From: Astropecten irregularis
Lineage: Eukaryota; Echinodermata; Asteroidea; Paxillosida; Astropectinidae
Length of the DNA stretch: 64,000 bases
Direction of reading: 5' to 3'
Assembly (NCBI GenBank): GCA_963971285.1
Contig: OZ020262.1
Location: 3,970,082-4,034,081 of the forward strand
Part shown: positions 47,349 through 60,467 of the stretch, piece after piece
Position numbering within the stretch: the first letter of the stretch is position 1
Layout of the letters: each line of letters starts with the position of its first letter
Notes under the pieces: generated by a model
Databases searched by the model: none
What the model saw: the letters and a program-made list of their open reading frames with translations, nothing else
Told to the model about the DNA's origin: nothing
Position numbers and translations under genes: made by a program

Positions 47349-47507
47349 CGTCAAATCTATCCGCCCTTCTGATGAAGTAATCCCTACTCGTGCTGCTCTT
47401 TTCATATATTAAATCTTCAAATTCGGCACTGCCTGTCTGGCTTAGTTTCTCCTCCATGTCCGCTGTGCAACAGGTGAAGCTTTGCGTGCATATTCTCAGG
47501 TGGTCTC
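47349..47507 (-). CDS. GPC6: Glypican (GPC4/6 type) internal exon, 'exon 2'
   Basis: This is an internal coding exon of 159 nt, read 47507 to 47349. The acceptor is CCCACTACAG|GAGACC and the donor is GACG|GTAAGT, a near-perfect consensus. The translation runs DHLRICTQSFTCCTADMEEK and on to DYFIRRADRFD, matching the N-terminal glypican block with its invariant C-x5-CC trio of disulphide cysteines followed by MEE. The first two bases (GA) complete a codon from the missing exon 1. The last base (G) begins an Asp codon completed by AT at the start of the 18378 exon, so phases 1 and 1 join without a frame break. The ORF around it has no start of its own, since the protein must start in exon 1 upstream, beyond position 64000. 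It forms part of the extracellular N-lobe. The following intron is 28,970 bp. Confidence 0.95.
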
Positions 47508-47679
47508 CTGTAGTGGGAGTAGGGGAGGGGGAGAGATCAAACAAAATAGACAAAGATTAACAACGGATTATGGAGCATTTAGATCAAATTTAAGGTTTCC
47601 TGCTGTGCATTTTTGTTTTGAAAAGAGTTCGCTCTGTGAAATAAAAATGAAGATCCCTATGACACACGCATACCTAACT

Positions 47680-47870
47680 GTACAAAATGGTAAGGATCTT
47701 TCTAGTTTCTGTAATAAGTGTAGTACAAATTCAGATTTATGGCCAAAAATATCAAGAAAGATACAGTGACAGTCTGTGATACATGTACATAATCTTTTAA
47801 ATTTACAGTCCTAGTATAAATATGATGCCTACTTTTTGTAAAAACAGTGAAAAATGCTTATTTTCATCAT
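47680..47870 (-). mobile_element. P1-like remnant
   Basis: It retains TTATGGCCAAAAATATCAAG, AAAGATACAGTGACAGTCTG and AAAACAGTGAAAAATGCTT in the order of the inverted P1 interior at 7050-7160. No ends remain. It lies about 170 bp upstream of exon 2. Confidence 0.55.
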
Positions 47871-48286
47871 CATTCATAATCGTCAAATCAACACATGGCA
47901 GAATTCAAACAGTCACTACCTCGTATAAGTGCCTTTTGGAAAATTAAATTTTTGTCAAATTTCTAATTTTCTATTGATTTCTAATCAATGGAATTTTTTT
48001 TGACGAAATACTATTACATGATGATTATTGGTAGGCCCTACATGTATCGTTAGTTATCTTTTTATTAATTGGGTTTTTGAATAAAAAATTAATTTCTGTT
48101 TGAAATTTAACACACATCTTTAACAAAGGCATAAAAAACATTGAAATTGACAACAATTGAAATTTGGCTCACAGATATTTCACACAGCAGTGTAGACATG
48201 GTACATGCATTAACATGTAAATGTATGTTGCACATTAATTAATTGTTTCCAGGAATCTTTTTACATTTTTATTTTAATGAAATAAC

Positions 48287-48375
48287 CACTTAAGGGTAAC
48301 TGACTGGATTAATTTTAAGCAATTGAAATTTTCTCAAGCAGGATTTGAACATGGGAACTCAGAATACCATACAAT
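48287..48375 (-). mobile_element. S1 SINE remnant
   Basis: The inverted tail (ATAACCACTTAAGGGTAACTG) is followed by a decayed B box (GGATTTGAAC). The rest is unrecognisable. Confidence 0.5.
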
Positions 48376-49684
48376 TTCACATACTTGCCCAAATGTATCA
48401 ATTTCTGTATGGTAACATACAATCATTACAATGTATTAAAAAAGACTTGAGAAATGTATACAATGTATTAACTTACACATAATAGAGGTAAAATGTATCA
48501 ATAAATTATATGAACTGCACTGGGTTTTTTTTATTTTCAATAAAATAGGCCTAGTTTATGACTTCAAAGCAAACATGTCTCAAATTCCATGAAGTAAGCA
48601 GAAAAATTAATATTACCGGAAATGGGTAATTAGGGAGACTTTCTCATTGGGTGTGCACAAACTTTACTTATCTATTTCTAAACATCCTCCAAACCAATGA
48701 ACTTGAAATTGACATACATGTATGTTCATATTGAGCACATTCTCTGTCTTCTATTAAAATATGGACAGTATTTCTTTAGAAGGTAGCTGGTATAATAGGG
48801 AGATACCGAAATGTTTCCCTTTTTGCAGATGTCTCCCAAATATATTCACTTTTAGTTTTAGATGCTAAAGTGTCTCCCTAATATGTAATTTAGATAAATT
48901 ATACTTACATAGATTGTAATGATTGGGTAGAATTTACAGGCCTGGCCATAATTAATAATACACATGATGTGCAATTTTACCATGCCATGTTTTTATAAGC
49001 TTAACGTACAGTACTGTGATTAAGAAGGGAATGTGATGCACTCAGCAACTGCATAAAACAGACCCTAAGGCCAATATGTAGAATTATGGTCTTCATCTCA
49101 TCATTGACTATGCATTCACTGCATGATGGAATGGGTGCTACACTAACTTGGCCCTTGAATTACAGTATACATGTACGCCCCTTGAGTTAAGCCGCAAAGG
49201 GAAGGACCATGTCACACGAGGCAATTTACGTGCAATCAGTTCCTGGCAATCTTCGAGAAGACACAAAAAACCTTCACCTTTCAAATCTTCACAGGATATT
49301 TCCTTGGGAATAGTAAGACACAACTTGAATTGGTTCTTTGGTTGACTTGGTGAGTTGCCTACAAACCCTGCCTTATGGGACAGGCGCCCTAATATTAATA
49401 ATGCCTCCTATATATCCACTGAGCCTGGGATTTCAGACCCTTGTGTGTTTGTCGGTCGGCTTACGATTCTAATCACGAAAACACTCCATCTCCAGCTAAT
49501 GTCTTACATGTAGTACTAACCCCCATGAAGACTTTGCAAATAAACAGCGGAATGTACAACAAATCAGGAAAGTAGAACTAGAATGACAGAGCAGTTTGGG
49601 AATCCGAACGAGATGGGGTTATAAAAAGGAGAGGTTTTTAAAGGTAACATTTAAAACAGGAGAATGTTACCTGTGGGAAAAGGG

Positions 49685-49846
49685 GGTTTAAGAAACGGAG
49701 GCTCAGGCTCCATTTCGTGAATACTTTACGGGTATCAAAATAGAGGCTTTTGGCTGCGGTTCGGAAGTAGATTCTCTGGTTTGAAAAGGAAAACAGAGCT
49801 TCAGCTTCAATGACAAACCACAACCTATGCCTATATTTTCAGATGA
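49685..49846 (-). mobile_element. M1 element, truncated
   Basis: GAAACGGAGGCTCAGGCTCC, GGCTGCGGTTCGGAAGTAGA, CTCTGGTTTGAAAAGGAAAA, GCCTATATTTTCAG: the inverse of 2590-2735. The far end is lost. Confidence 0.7.
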
Positions 49847-50861
49847 CAAAAAATGACACCCATATACTATTAGTATTACTTAGAGTTAAGGCACTAAACC
49901 CCTACCTGGTAGAATAAATGTAAAAGATGTGCTTACGTGAAAATAAACAAATTTAGAAAAGAACCTGTAGTTCTATCTCATTATGAATACAAGACCCCTT
50001 CCAGAAATTCCTCAGCTCAGCTGGCAAGAGTTCCCCCCCCCCCCATTGCCCGACCTCTGACCTAAGCCCGGTTCACCTGTTCTCCTGCAAACATTATTTA
50101 TCCAATTTGGAAGAGGCTGTGCCCAGACACGGCAGGGTGCCATGCCAGACTGTAGGTGGGACCCTACATGACTGGCGCCAGGGCAATTTTTTTTCGGGTC
50201 TCTTTTTTTCAAACCGACCCGGCTGCAACTTGCTCACTCTAGCCTAGTCAGTGTGCTCAGACCAAGCATGATGTAACATTACCATTTTCTTTGTCCTACA
50301 CAAAAAACAGCATATTTTGCTAATTCAACGGATTATAGAAATGGCCCAGTCTAAAACTCAACAGGAGACATTTTGTTCCCCAAAAAGGGGACGACAATGG
50401 AAGTTTGTCATTCAAGAAAGTTGGATTTTCTCCCTTTTTGAGGCTTTTTACTCAACACAAAATCTACTTAGGCATCTGAAATTATTGAAATTTAAAATGT
50501 ACTGTACATGCACAATTATCCTTACCCCAAAATGAGGATTGGGTAAAAGACATAATACTAGAGAAAAAGTGAAAGTACCATGGCATGTGTAGGTCCTATC
50601 AATTTGTTTTGTTTTTCACGTTCAAGACTTTCAAGTTGGTTTAATGTTATTCCTACATTTTGAAAACCATGTAATTGAAACGTTTTGGATGAACATCTCA
50701 TTAAAAAAGGCACCAGTTCTACATGTATATTCAGTTCTACACTTAACACACCCTAAGAACATAAACTTGGTATCAACTATAATATAAAAATTGTACTATC
50801 ATGGGGGAAAAGTGTTAATGGCTTTCTTATGACAGAAGAAAGTCAATGGGAATCTCTCTGC

Positions 50862-51015
50862 GCTCGTGACGTCATATTCAGATGTTCGGACAAACAAGTC
50901 GCATGTGGCCCAATTAACTTATAGGTTGTGAAATTTGTCCGAACATCCGGGATATATAGCTGACGATATAAAGGGCGTATTCTATAAATAGCTCAAGTGC
51001 GGAGCCCTATTAAAA
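50862..51015. repeat. X1 repeat copy
   Basis: It shares with 40075-40210 (inverted) CGTGACGTCATATTCAGATG, TTGTGAAATTTGTCCGAACA and a TATAGCTG-CGATATA segment. GTTCGGACAAA recurs inverted as TTTGTCCGAAC within the unit, so it can fold. A perfect CRE palindrome, TGACGTCA, is at about 50867. Confidence 0.65.
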
Positions 51016-51951
51016 AGTAATCAAATTGTCTACATTATCCTTCAAACTTTGATTATTTTTCTGAAAATCAATTGCAACACTTGAACAAAACCTGCCCTTG
51101 CTTATGGGGGTCAACATGGTAAAGACCCTTAACACTTATCACAATCAAGGGTTATTTTGAATCGCATAATCTTTCACTTGGCCAATAAAAATAATGGCTT
51201 TTCTCAGAGCCTTCTCTTCAAATATTTAGTCTGGCTGTCTTGGGGAAAGAGGGCTTGGATGGAAAAAGAGATATCTGTGGCAGAGAGCCCCACACACACA
51301 ACATCCTGTTGTTACAAGCAATCAGGGAAGTGTTCAGTGTCCAATTTTATAAATACAGATAGCTTATCAGTGGTCTTCACAGATCCTGTGTTGGGGAAAG
51401 ATGGCGGTGCGGAGGGCAATGTTTCTCCAACCATAATCTTAACTTCCATTTACCAAGAGGTGATAAATCAAACAAAAACAGCTTAGAACGTCCTACAAAA
51501 CATACATTCTTAGGCTTCCTGCTCAATCCTTTCCCCACACGCCACACACAGTCATGTATGTCAATTGGTCTGCATTTTAATACCCGTCAAGTGGACAATT
51601 CAAGAGATGTCGCCAACAAAACAATTTCCTGGGGAAAATATTGGCCACTTTGCCATGATGCAGTGCCACATCATCATTCCGGGTCCCATCATCCCGTTGC
51701 AAATTCAATAAACTGATTGAGGAGATAAAAAGGGAACAAGATGTGCAGGCCTGTAAGTTAAAGGCAAGCTGTTGCAGTCTTTTACGGCCTATAAAGTTTG
51801 ATGGATGTCATGTTTGCCTCTTCTTCTTTTTTGGTGTAGCTTATTGAGGATGTTATGTCTGCCTCTTTAGCTAAACAAGAAGGTGCTTAATAATGTCACT
51901 ATACATGTCTCTATGCAGCCCTGGACAGATAATGGGAGACTTTGGAGGACT

Positions 51952-52040
51952 TTGGCGAAATGTGTCAGGCCTTCCTAAAACTCCAATCATTTTATAAATT
52001 TCAGGTCATACATGTAACTTTGGCTGATGAGCAGTTCATC
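51952..52040 (+). mobile_element. H1 repeat fragment
   Basis: GTGTCAGGCCTTCCTAAAAC, TCCAATCATTTTATAAATTT, CAGGTCA, GGCTGATGAGCAGTTCATC. The GATCCTGC core is missing. Confidence 0.65.
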
Positions 52041-55000
52041 ATATGTATTATTTAGTTTTACGACAGAACTGTTGACTTGGTTTGTAGAGCTGATATGCTT
52101 ACATATTTGTGAGATCCTCAAAGCACACGTAGTAAACCACACTGGGAAATATGCACTGCCCGGAACCTTGACAAAATTTCGCACATGAGCAAAGCAAGTC
52201 AATCTGCTTCATAGGTACATGCCTACATAATATACCGTTACGTATACGACCTGCATACACTAATGGCTCACGCCAAGTACAGCACGGGGCTTTGCAGCCG
52301 AGGTGAGGAAGAAAATCCCCTGGGTACGAACCGTCCTGAAATCGTGGGCGCCCATGGTCTACTCGCAAACAACTTGATCTTCCCAAAATCAGAAGAAAAA
52401 AACCCAAAAGACAGCTGACAGGGGAAACGAATGAAATGGATAATAAGCCTGCGTGACGGTCTGCTCGCTGAGGCTAGCTGTTTTTTCTTGATGTATCCGC
52501 GTATCGCCATGGAGAAATAAGTACTTTTTTTCTCTAAATTCTGAAGTCCTTTTCTAGGAATTTAATATTTATACACAGAAAAAATATAACAATATGGGCA
52601 TTTCAACAGTTTTGCAACATTTCTGTAACGTAAGTTACCTCTTTTTTGCATATTTGCATGCATTTCAAGGACTATCTCTTAAACATCTTTAAATTGGAGT
52701 ATTTCAAGAATGATTGATCAGGTAATAGGTAAAGTCTCTTTTAACTTCATACATGTATGTTACCGTGGAATTGCCCATACATACAAACTACTTAAAGAAA
52801 CTTAAAAAATCTCAGTTATTAAAGTAAAGAATATTTGATATTCCACATCTAAACATATTAAAATGAGATTCAATTATTATAAACATATTTTCAAGCCTAA
52901 ATATCAGAGGCCTTGATATTTATTACCCATATCTGTCATGCCGTCTTTAATATTTGGGTCGAGTTGGCACTTTCAGTTGTACAGTATTTTTATTACCCTT
53001 TTCCACTGCAGGTTCTGAACATAATCATGAATTGAAAAGCGATCTAATTTTAGACGGACTGCCCTCATTTGGTTTACGAGAAAACTGTCAGTGTCGACAG
53101 TGTGTGTCTGAAATAACCCTCAAAGACAGTAGACTCCAGTTTTATGACAGATGCGCATACTACTTACAAATAAAAATAGCCAAGTATTTTTTTAAAGATG
53201 ATTAAGGGCATTTCCAAGGTTTGGGGACATTTCGTAATCTTATCTCTTTGTTAGCATATTTGCAAGCATGCCAAGTGGTATACTTCCTGTTTTCAATAAA
53301 ACATTTTGGAGTGTTTCAAGAATGATTGATCAAGAGATAAGTCAAAGTCGTTCAGAGGTAACTTTACCGTGGAATTGCCTTGAAAATCATTTTGCGCCCG
53401 AGTTTGAGGTTAAGTTTTTAAAAAACCAACGACTGGACTTGAATTGTGTCTGAAAAGTGATGAATTGAAATATTATGATAATAATTTGTGAACTGTTTTT
53501 TGATTGGAATCTCTCAATAAATAATTGGTGAAACCTAGCACTGCCAACACGTACGTACAGTACAAGCAGTAAACACACGTGAAATGTATACTTATGTGCA
53601 ATACACACATACATAATGCAACACAGCTGCAAAGATGGCCTTACGTCCTATCCAGGGTTTCACTCACACACACCTTTTCCTCGAGGAGAAAAGTCTAATT
53701 AAAAACCATTCCTTCAAAGTTGGTACTCCTAAAATTACAACCCAACGCCTGCAGGGGAACGGCGTGTGCTCCTGCCATTAACAGCTCGGGACGAGACAGG
53801 CAGGCAATATTGGGGCAGAAATAATAAATTACGTTGACTTAAAGATTTTTTCCTAATCTAAAACCACCCCTAAAAAAAAATTAGGACCAACATTGGTGTT
53901 CTAGTTTTCATTAATTAATGTGATTATGTTAGGAGAATTCATTAGCATAGCAGGGGGATTTTGTAAAGGTGTTTTTTTTTCTATAATTTGGAGAGGAAAG
54001 TGTTAAGGCGAAAAGACAGGAATTGGGTTTTTTTTCATTGATTGGCAGAGTCCATTTTGTAGAAGGGGGAGGACCATTTCGGGAGTATGTTTACCTGTGT
54101 TTATAATCGCACGCTGCATGTGTATATTACAGCTGCACGGACTATATTATAAAAGCGGCAAAGCGAATTTGTCGGTTTCACAGCCTGGGGGTAGTGGGGG
54201 GGGGGGGTTACTGTGTGAGCGCGAAAGCAGGAAGGGTGGGGAGGGGAGTTTTAAGAGATGCATCCCAAGCTATCATCTGTACGAAATGAGCGAGCAAATA
54301 ATAAATTATCATAATTGAGCACTGGATTCCGCTGATGTGTGTGCGTGCTTTGCTGCAGCAACTCCCCTGCTCTTCACATAATTGCAGCATTAATGCTCGT
54401 TAATTTAACAGCGGGAAGTCCGACAGTCAAGACGAGTGCCGAGGAAAGCGTTCCTGGAACCATGAAATATTTTCTGTCTTTTGGATTTCAGCCATCACCA
54501 ACAATCTCTAGATTTCAACTGAATTGGTTGAAGAACTTGTGAATCTTGCTTAAATTCAGCACTCTTTTATGCAAATATATCAAAGGGATGAACTTGCTAA
54601 AAGATTTTACAACCCCCCACAAAATTGAGGAAAAAATTTATTATAATGTACCTTAGTTATAAAATAGATGGATGTTTGGACTGAAAATGTGCAACTCCAA
54701 GAAAATAAGTGTCAATCATTTTGGATAAAGTGGAATTTAATCTTGGTACACCGTAAGTGATCATGATATTTCCAACACAATCTTGACACAAAACCAAATA
54801 AACAAGATCTAATAATTATAGACTTAGCAACATTTGTACAAGGCAAGCATGTTATATTTAGAAATGACTCAGAAAAACATTCCTGAAACACACAGAATTA
54901 TGCCGACAAAACAATTAGGCCCAGATGAGCTGGTTTTCAGCTGATGTTCATGAACACTCCAAACAATTTATTTATAATCTTGTCACATTAATATTTTAAT

Positions 55001-55123
55001 TTGTATCATAGGCCTACTTTTCACAAAACATGTCAAACCACTAATAAATAAGCCTTATTTCCGTTATTTCTGTCTAACATAAAAACTGTGCAATTTCTGA
55101 ACAGTCTACCAGAAATAGCAAAT

Positions 55124-55248
55124 CTGCAGCCTATTTTACGAAACTTCAAATGTTGAAAAATGTTCCTGCCTTTGTTGCACAAGTTATGCTGTTTCGCAAA
55201 ACTTATGCAACATTTGTATGTTGCAACATTTCGTGAAATCGGCTGCAG
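55124..55248. mobile_element. Short TIR element (CTGCAGCC ends)
   Basis: CTGCAGCCTATTTTACGAAA and, inverted, TTTCGTGAAATCGGCTGCAG. The interior carries further self-complementary pieces (TTGCAACATTT, TATGCAACATTTGTATG). Confidence 0.6.
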
Positions 55249-55249
55249 G

Positions 55250-55440
55250 CCTTTTTTTTTTTTTGGGGGGGGGGAGGCGGAGATGTTTTTTTATTTAATG
55301 AACCTCTTAAACCTCTCAGAGGCAACATGCCTAGGTTAATTGGTCCCGATGCCCATGGACTTTGCCTTGCTGCCTTCTCAAATACTCCACAACATGACAT
55401 TTTTTATTTCCTAATGGAAGTGTATTTTTTCCCCATCCTT
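55250..55440. mobile_element. Relative of the 46288 hAT-like element, diverged
   Basis: It contains GATGCCCATGGACTTTGCCT, TGCTGCCTTCTCAAATACTC and TTTCCTAATGGAAGTG, in the same order as the interior at 46310-46400. Confidence 0.45.
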
Positions 55441-55719
55441 GGGAGAAAAAAAAAAGACCAACAATAATACAAATTGCCCTGCCACTTCAAACATGCCAAT
55501 CGGCCTCAAGACTTCCATCACGGGAGTTATTTGAACAGTCTTTTGCGGAAAGGGTGAAGAAAAAAAGACTTGCTTATCAGTTTCTGCAATGTGAAATACT
55601 GAGGAAGATAATAATACTAAACCTACACAAGTGTTAATCGTAAGTGTGAATAATGACGCTTATCTACACAGTGCAAAGCCATCGCACTTTGTGGGATTTT
55701 TAATTGCCAGTAAACTTTG

Positions 55720-55968
55720 AACTGTAAACATGGTGCCCCTCCATGGTAGTAGAGCAGGGTGGATTATTTTTGGCCACCATGGCTAAACATTTTTAATACT
55801 GGGGAGATTTCCGGCCTGTGAAAGAACTTCATGGGTGGGAACTAGGGTTGAGGGGAGAGGGGTAACAAAGGCAATTGTCTTGAAGCCCCCTGTCATTGCA
55901 CTGGTGCCCCTCCCTGGTCACTGCCATGGTGTCCCTAGTCAAGGCTTCAGTATCCAGCCCTGAAATGT
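55720..55968. mobile_element. Relative of the 46288 hAT-like element
   Basis: TGGTGCCCCTCCCTGGTCAC, TGGTGTCCCTAGTCAAGGCT, ending ATCCAGCCCTG (CAGGGCTGGAT inverted), which is hAT-like. The left end is not found. Confidence 0.45.
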
Positions 55969-57094
55969 TCGAATATACAATACAGTCCAATAGAGGTGCC
56001 ATTTGGGCCTGCTTGTTTCGGGCATGCAATCAGTGATCTTGCAGATCCACATCCCATGCAGGATTAAATGCTACATGTATAAAGATAGGATCCGGAGCAG
56101 CAGGATCACTGATCCCGCAACTGAAACAAACAGGCCCTTTGATTTGAAAAGGAGAAATTGCCAACTTTACATGAAATTTATTGGGTTTAATGGGTATATT
56201 CTCCTATGATAACCCATCCCATGTGCATCATCGACCTACACAATGCAATAGGTCATCCTATTCACATGAAAAGAATGACCAACAGCATGCAAATTAATAT
56301 ACCCACAAAAATAGAACAAGCCAAGTCAACCAAAATCCCCCTAAAAATTCTTTACTTATTCCTCAGCTTAAAATCTTGCTTAGCATATAAACATGGATGG
56401 GGTTTCCTACTTTCCTAGAAGGTCTACTACAGTCCATGATTTCAATACAAAGACTCGAAACCATCCCTGCTGTTTGTCCCCACATCACACACACAGTGAC
56501 TCAGCATCTTATTCTTGTGGGGGAGGCCATCTTGTAAAGGAAAGAGAAAGGTTCTGAATTCCTCAAATACTCATTGGTGTGTTGTGCTTAGCCTCTGGGC
56601 AATTACCCCCCATGATTCAATGCATAATCAGCTTGAAAGAGGGGAAGGGGCATGACAATAGGGGTAGAGGGGAAGACTGTGGTGGAGGGTGGGTGCATGG
56701 GGTCAGGGCAGATACTAAAGGGATTAAGCAAGGGGATTAATGTTTGGGAAGTAATTAAATTGCCTGTGTGCTACTTGGTTGTAAGCCTGGGACTTTATGA
56801 ATAATGAATGGCATGCATCATCCTGATGCACCAGCTTGCTTGGTCTCTTGTGAGTAACTTATACTAGCCAAGACTTGATCAGTGTCTTCCTTCACAAAAG
56901 GTCACCCAGAACACTTCTTGGAAAACTCCACGACGTCAGACACTGAGTAACACCAGAATCTTATCAAACCTAGACATTTACCAGACCAACATTCATTCAT
57001 AACAGTTTCAACTTTACATTAAAAACAGACAATGTTCCAATAAATAAGAGTTTTTACCAGGAACAAAGGAAGATTAATAATTGGGCACTACCCT

Positions 57095-57418
57095 TGTGGT
57101 TATTGGATGAAATAAAGAGTTGAAAGCTGCATCCTCTTTGAGTGATCCCCCATGTGTTGTTTTTGAGGTTACAGCAATGCACTAATGGCACCTTGGGATA
57201 TAGTGCTATGAGAGTGGTTTCATGGCTCCTAACTGGCAAACGAACACAGATAATTGATTATTTGGGACAACACCAACATAAGGCTGGACAGCTCAGTTGT
57301 TAAGTGTGCCAGTACAGTATTCCGAAGGTCGCTGGTTCGAATCCATTAAATTTGTCTTCGTTCACTTTTCAATGACTTAAATTTATACTAGTCGGTTTCC
57401 CTTGTGGTTATGTGATGA
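57095..57418 (+). mobile_element. S1 SINE copy
   Basis: It begins with a tail-like CCTTGTGGTTATTGGATGA directly joined to the head GCTGCATCCTCTTTGAGTGA. It has an A-box region GCTCAGTTGTTAAGTG, B box GGTTCGAATCC, and a tail with a short deletion after the B box. The tail-head junction resembles that at 9239-9275. Confidence 0.8.
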
Positions 57419-58129
57419 ATTATAATAGGTTTCACATTGTGAAATTATATATTTCCTTAACAACTTTTCATATAATTGTTCAGGAAGCTATACAAGCTCG
57501 GGTTGCCTGCTACTATTTGAAGTGTTCAGTTCATTGGGTAGAATGGCAGTGCGTAAATTTTCTTTTTTCCTCCAATACTGCTGGAGTTATAAGCTTCAAT
57601 CACAACACAGTAACTGTACCGGCCTGTGCGAAACTATACTTGGCACATTTGACATTCTTTCACCAAATCTCAGCAATAGCCGGGGTCAATATTGGGGCGG
57701 ACTGTAGTCGTGTTCATTACTTTTCCAGTTAAAGAATTCCATTGATAGGAGTCTTTGGAGCGTGGCTAATTTTAATCCATCCTGTATGGCAGTTATTATG
57801 TAGTGCAGTTTTTTAAAGCGGACCCTGAAAGTGTTGGGTGAAGTCAGGAAACCAGACCAAAAACCTTGTGATGATAGTTAATGCAGAGATTCAGTCAGGC
57901 TCCGTGGCGCTAAATCAGAAAATCAGCAGCTAAATTGTTTCGCCTTCCTTGTCAAACAAGAGATTTTCTAGCATCATCTGCTGATCAAATTCTACGGCCT
58001 TCAGCGGGTTGCATGTAATGTATATTATGAATGCCATTGCAGGCTTATGAATGACCTCATCATCATTACTGACAATGTGCTTGTATTTAGATAACAATAC
58101 TACACAACTATCCCCCCTCCCCTTTCCAC

Positions 58130-58330
58130 TAATGTTATGCAATCCTGTGTAATCAATGGCTCATTAGGCCCTCATTCACTTCAGTATGCATCTGCATGGA
58201 CAAGCAGACCAAGGCGTTAATTCTTAGCCAGTGTGTCATAACCTAATGCACTGTTATCAGCGGCTATCACCTTTATGATTATGTTGGATACTTGGAAAAA
58301 TAGAACAGAGAGAGAGGAAAACCAACAGGG
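58130..58330. promoter_or_regulatory. Candidate conserved non-coding block
   Basis: Repeat-free sequence with GTAATCAATGG, GGCTCATTAGG, TATGCATCTGCAT, GCGTTAATTC and TTTATGATTATG (Hox/PBX/POU-like cores) within 150 bp. It lies in the intron upstream of exon 2. The suggestion is compositional only. Confidence 0.2.
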
Positions 58331-59787
58331 ATGCAATGGGCTTATCATTAATGCACAGTGGGTCTGGATTTGTTCAGCTGTCATGTATTACTGAATCATA
58401 GCCTTGGAATACAGTCTATGGCAGCTTGACATACTCTTCATCACTTCATGTTCTATGATACATCATCAGACATGTAAAAGGTAACTGGCATTCAAGGAAT
58501 AGGCCAGGCCAACAGTTATAAAGGATCATCCGATACTTAATAACATTCAATGGTACTGATATATAATACTGCAGTGTACAAACATGGACGGTTTTATTGT
58601 CATCTAGTTAAAACACATTTTGAAATCCTTGTGGCTTGAAATTGTGTGGCTTAAATTTTGAAATGGAAAGGTTTTAAGTATAAATTGGCCTACAGTTTAT
58701 GAAGAAAGGTTTCGGAGTTGTGTGCCAACATTTTGAAAAGTATGTTTAAGAGGAACATATCCAAAACTTCAAAATACATGTAAAGCTGGAGGGAATTAAG
58801 AAAGTGAACTGAGATATCACCTACAATCAGTTTTTTAGGTCAATTCTATTCCGTTTTCGATGCTATCATTTTTGTTCAACAAATTTGCAGTGAATGTGAT
58901 TTGTTTATAACTTATATGTGAGTGTGTCATTGTTATGACTTCCCATCCTGCTCAACCAAAGAATGCACAACATGTACAATATTAAATTTTTCTCAGTACA
59001 ATAGCTAGAACAAAGGATCCTTTGTTCTTGGCCTAGTATATCTCCAGAACCCCTATTCTATGCATGGTTAGAGCCGACTGAATAAAAATGCAAATTTTTT
59101 ACATAATGTATGCAAGATGTTAGATATGCATCATCTTTAGCCCCATCAAGCTCTGCTTAAATCTTGACTTAAATCTCATAATAGGATTTCATACCCATCA
59201 ACAAGAGCCAATGAAGCTTGCTAAACCCAGCCTTTACCAAAAAAATATGAAATATTAGCCAAGCAAAAATCTGTCGCAACAGTGACTCACAAGGAATAAA
59301 TGGGAGTTCGTTATTCTCGCGGGACTCATCTCACACCCAATGGAAAGTCCAAAGACAATGCTTGATACAATGAGGCTAGAGCACTATCAGCTCCAGAGTG
59401 CCTGCGTGGCTGTGAATTTAATTGGAGGAATGCTCCGTGGTGCACACACAACCAAACTGCCTTTATGCAGCAGCGTGTCTTAGCCATCAACTCAAACAGT
59501 TCCACATGACCCTACTGATTCAAAATGTCGACCTTCAATGCACATGTACATGTACATGTGAAGACAGGTTTGATTCTGTCATCAATTCAGAAGGCTGAGG
59601 CCATTTGCATGTACTTCACATCAATAGTCTCCATGCAGCTGGTTTCTGGATTTTAATCTACCCAATTTTTCGACAAGTATTATTGTACAATTTATACTGA
59701 AGGACACATGCTGAATACAAGTACAAGAGGGAAAAATGCTTAGCTGGCTTACATGTATGTGGTTTTAACATTAAAATACATGTATAC

Positions 59788-59974
59788 AAGTAATAAATTG
59801 CTGCAAACTGCTAATCAGCCAAAATAATGACCTGAAATATATCAAATACTGTACTTGGAGAACTTTAGGAGAGCCTGATGCATTTCAATCCTAGCAGGGT
59901 CTTTAAACTTTAATAAAGACCCTGCTAGGATCGAAACATGTCAGACACTCCTAACTCCAAGCATTTTGAAAATA
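59788..59974. mobile_element. H1 repeat, foldback form
   Basis: The left arm (about 59865-59913) has TGCATTTCAATCCTAGCAGG. The right arm (about 59918-59965) has AAGACCCTGCTAGGATCGAA. The outer flank is CTGCAAACTGCTAATCAGCC. Confidence 0.8.
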
Positions 59975-60349
59975 TAATAATTATTTTATGTTCCACTTCC
60001 ATTTCAATTCATTTTCTTTTTTATTTAACTATATAACCTTTTGCTGGATCAGACGCATCTTTTTATGGTAAATTTTATTATCGTTGCTACAAAATATTAC
60101 AATTGGCATTGAAATGAATAGAATTTTCATAACATTATTCAATATTCATAACTTGTTTACTTAGAACAATTTTCAAATTAGCAAAGCATAATCACTGAAT
60201 TCTGATAAGGGCCATGATTTGGAAGCTGCATGATTATAATTATTTTTCCTTATTATTTAAATTGTTGCATTTAGGTGAAAGACACATATGTGCGCTCTAA
60301 CCCCAAATCTTCTAAAAACAATGCTATATATGACTGCATTTTAAAGTCA

Positions 60350-60467
60350 TTGGAAAGTGAACAAAGAAAAATTAACGAGCGGGATTCTCCTGGCGACCTC
60401 CTGAATACCGTACAGGCGCTCTACCAACTGAACCATCCAGCCAGAATTTTTCTTTGTTCACTTTCCA
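60350..60467 (-). mobile_element. S1 SINE copy, flanked by a repeated tail piece
   Basis: Inverted: GTGAACAAAGAAAAATT, then GGCGACCTCCTGAATACCGT (B-box side), then CTACCAACTGAACCATCC (A box). The far side carries TTTTTCTTTGTTCACTTTCC, the same tail motif in opposite orientation. The copy is therefore bracketed by an inverted tail segment. Confidence 0.75.
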
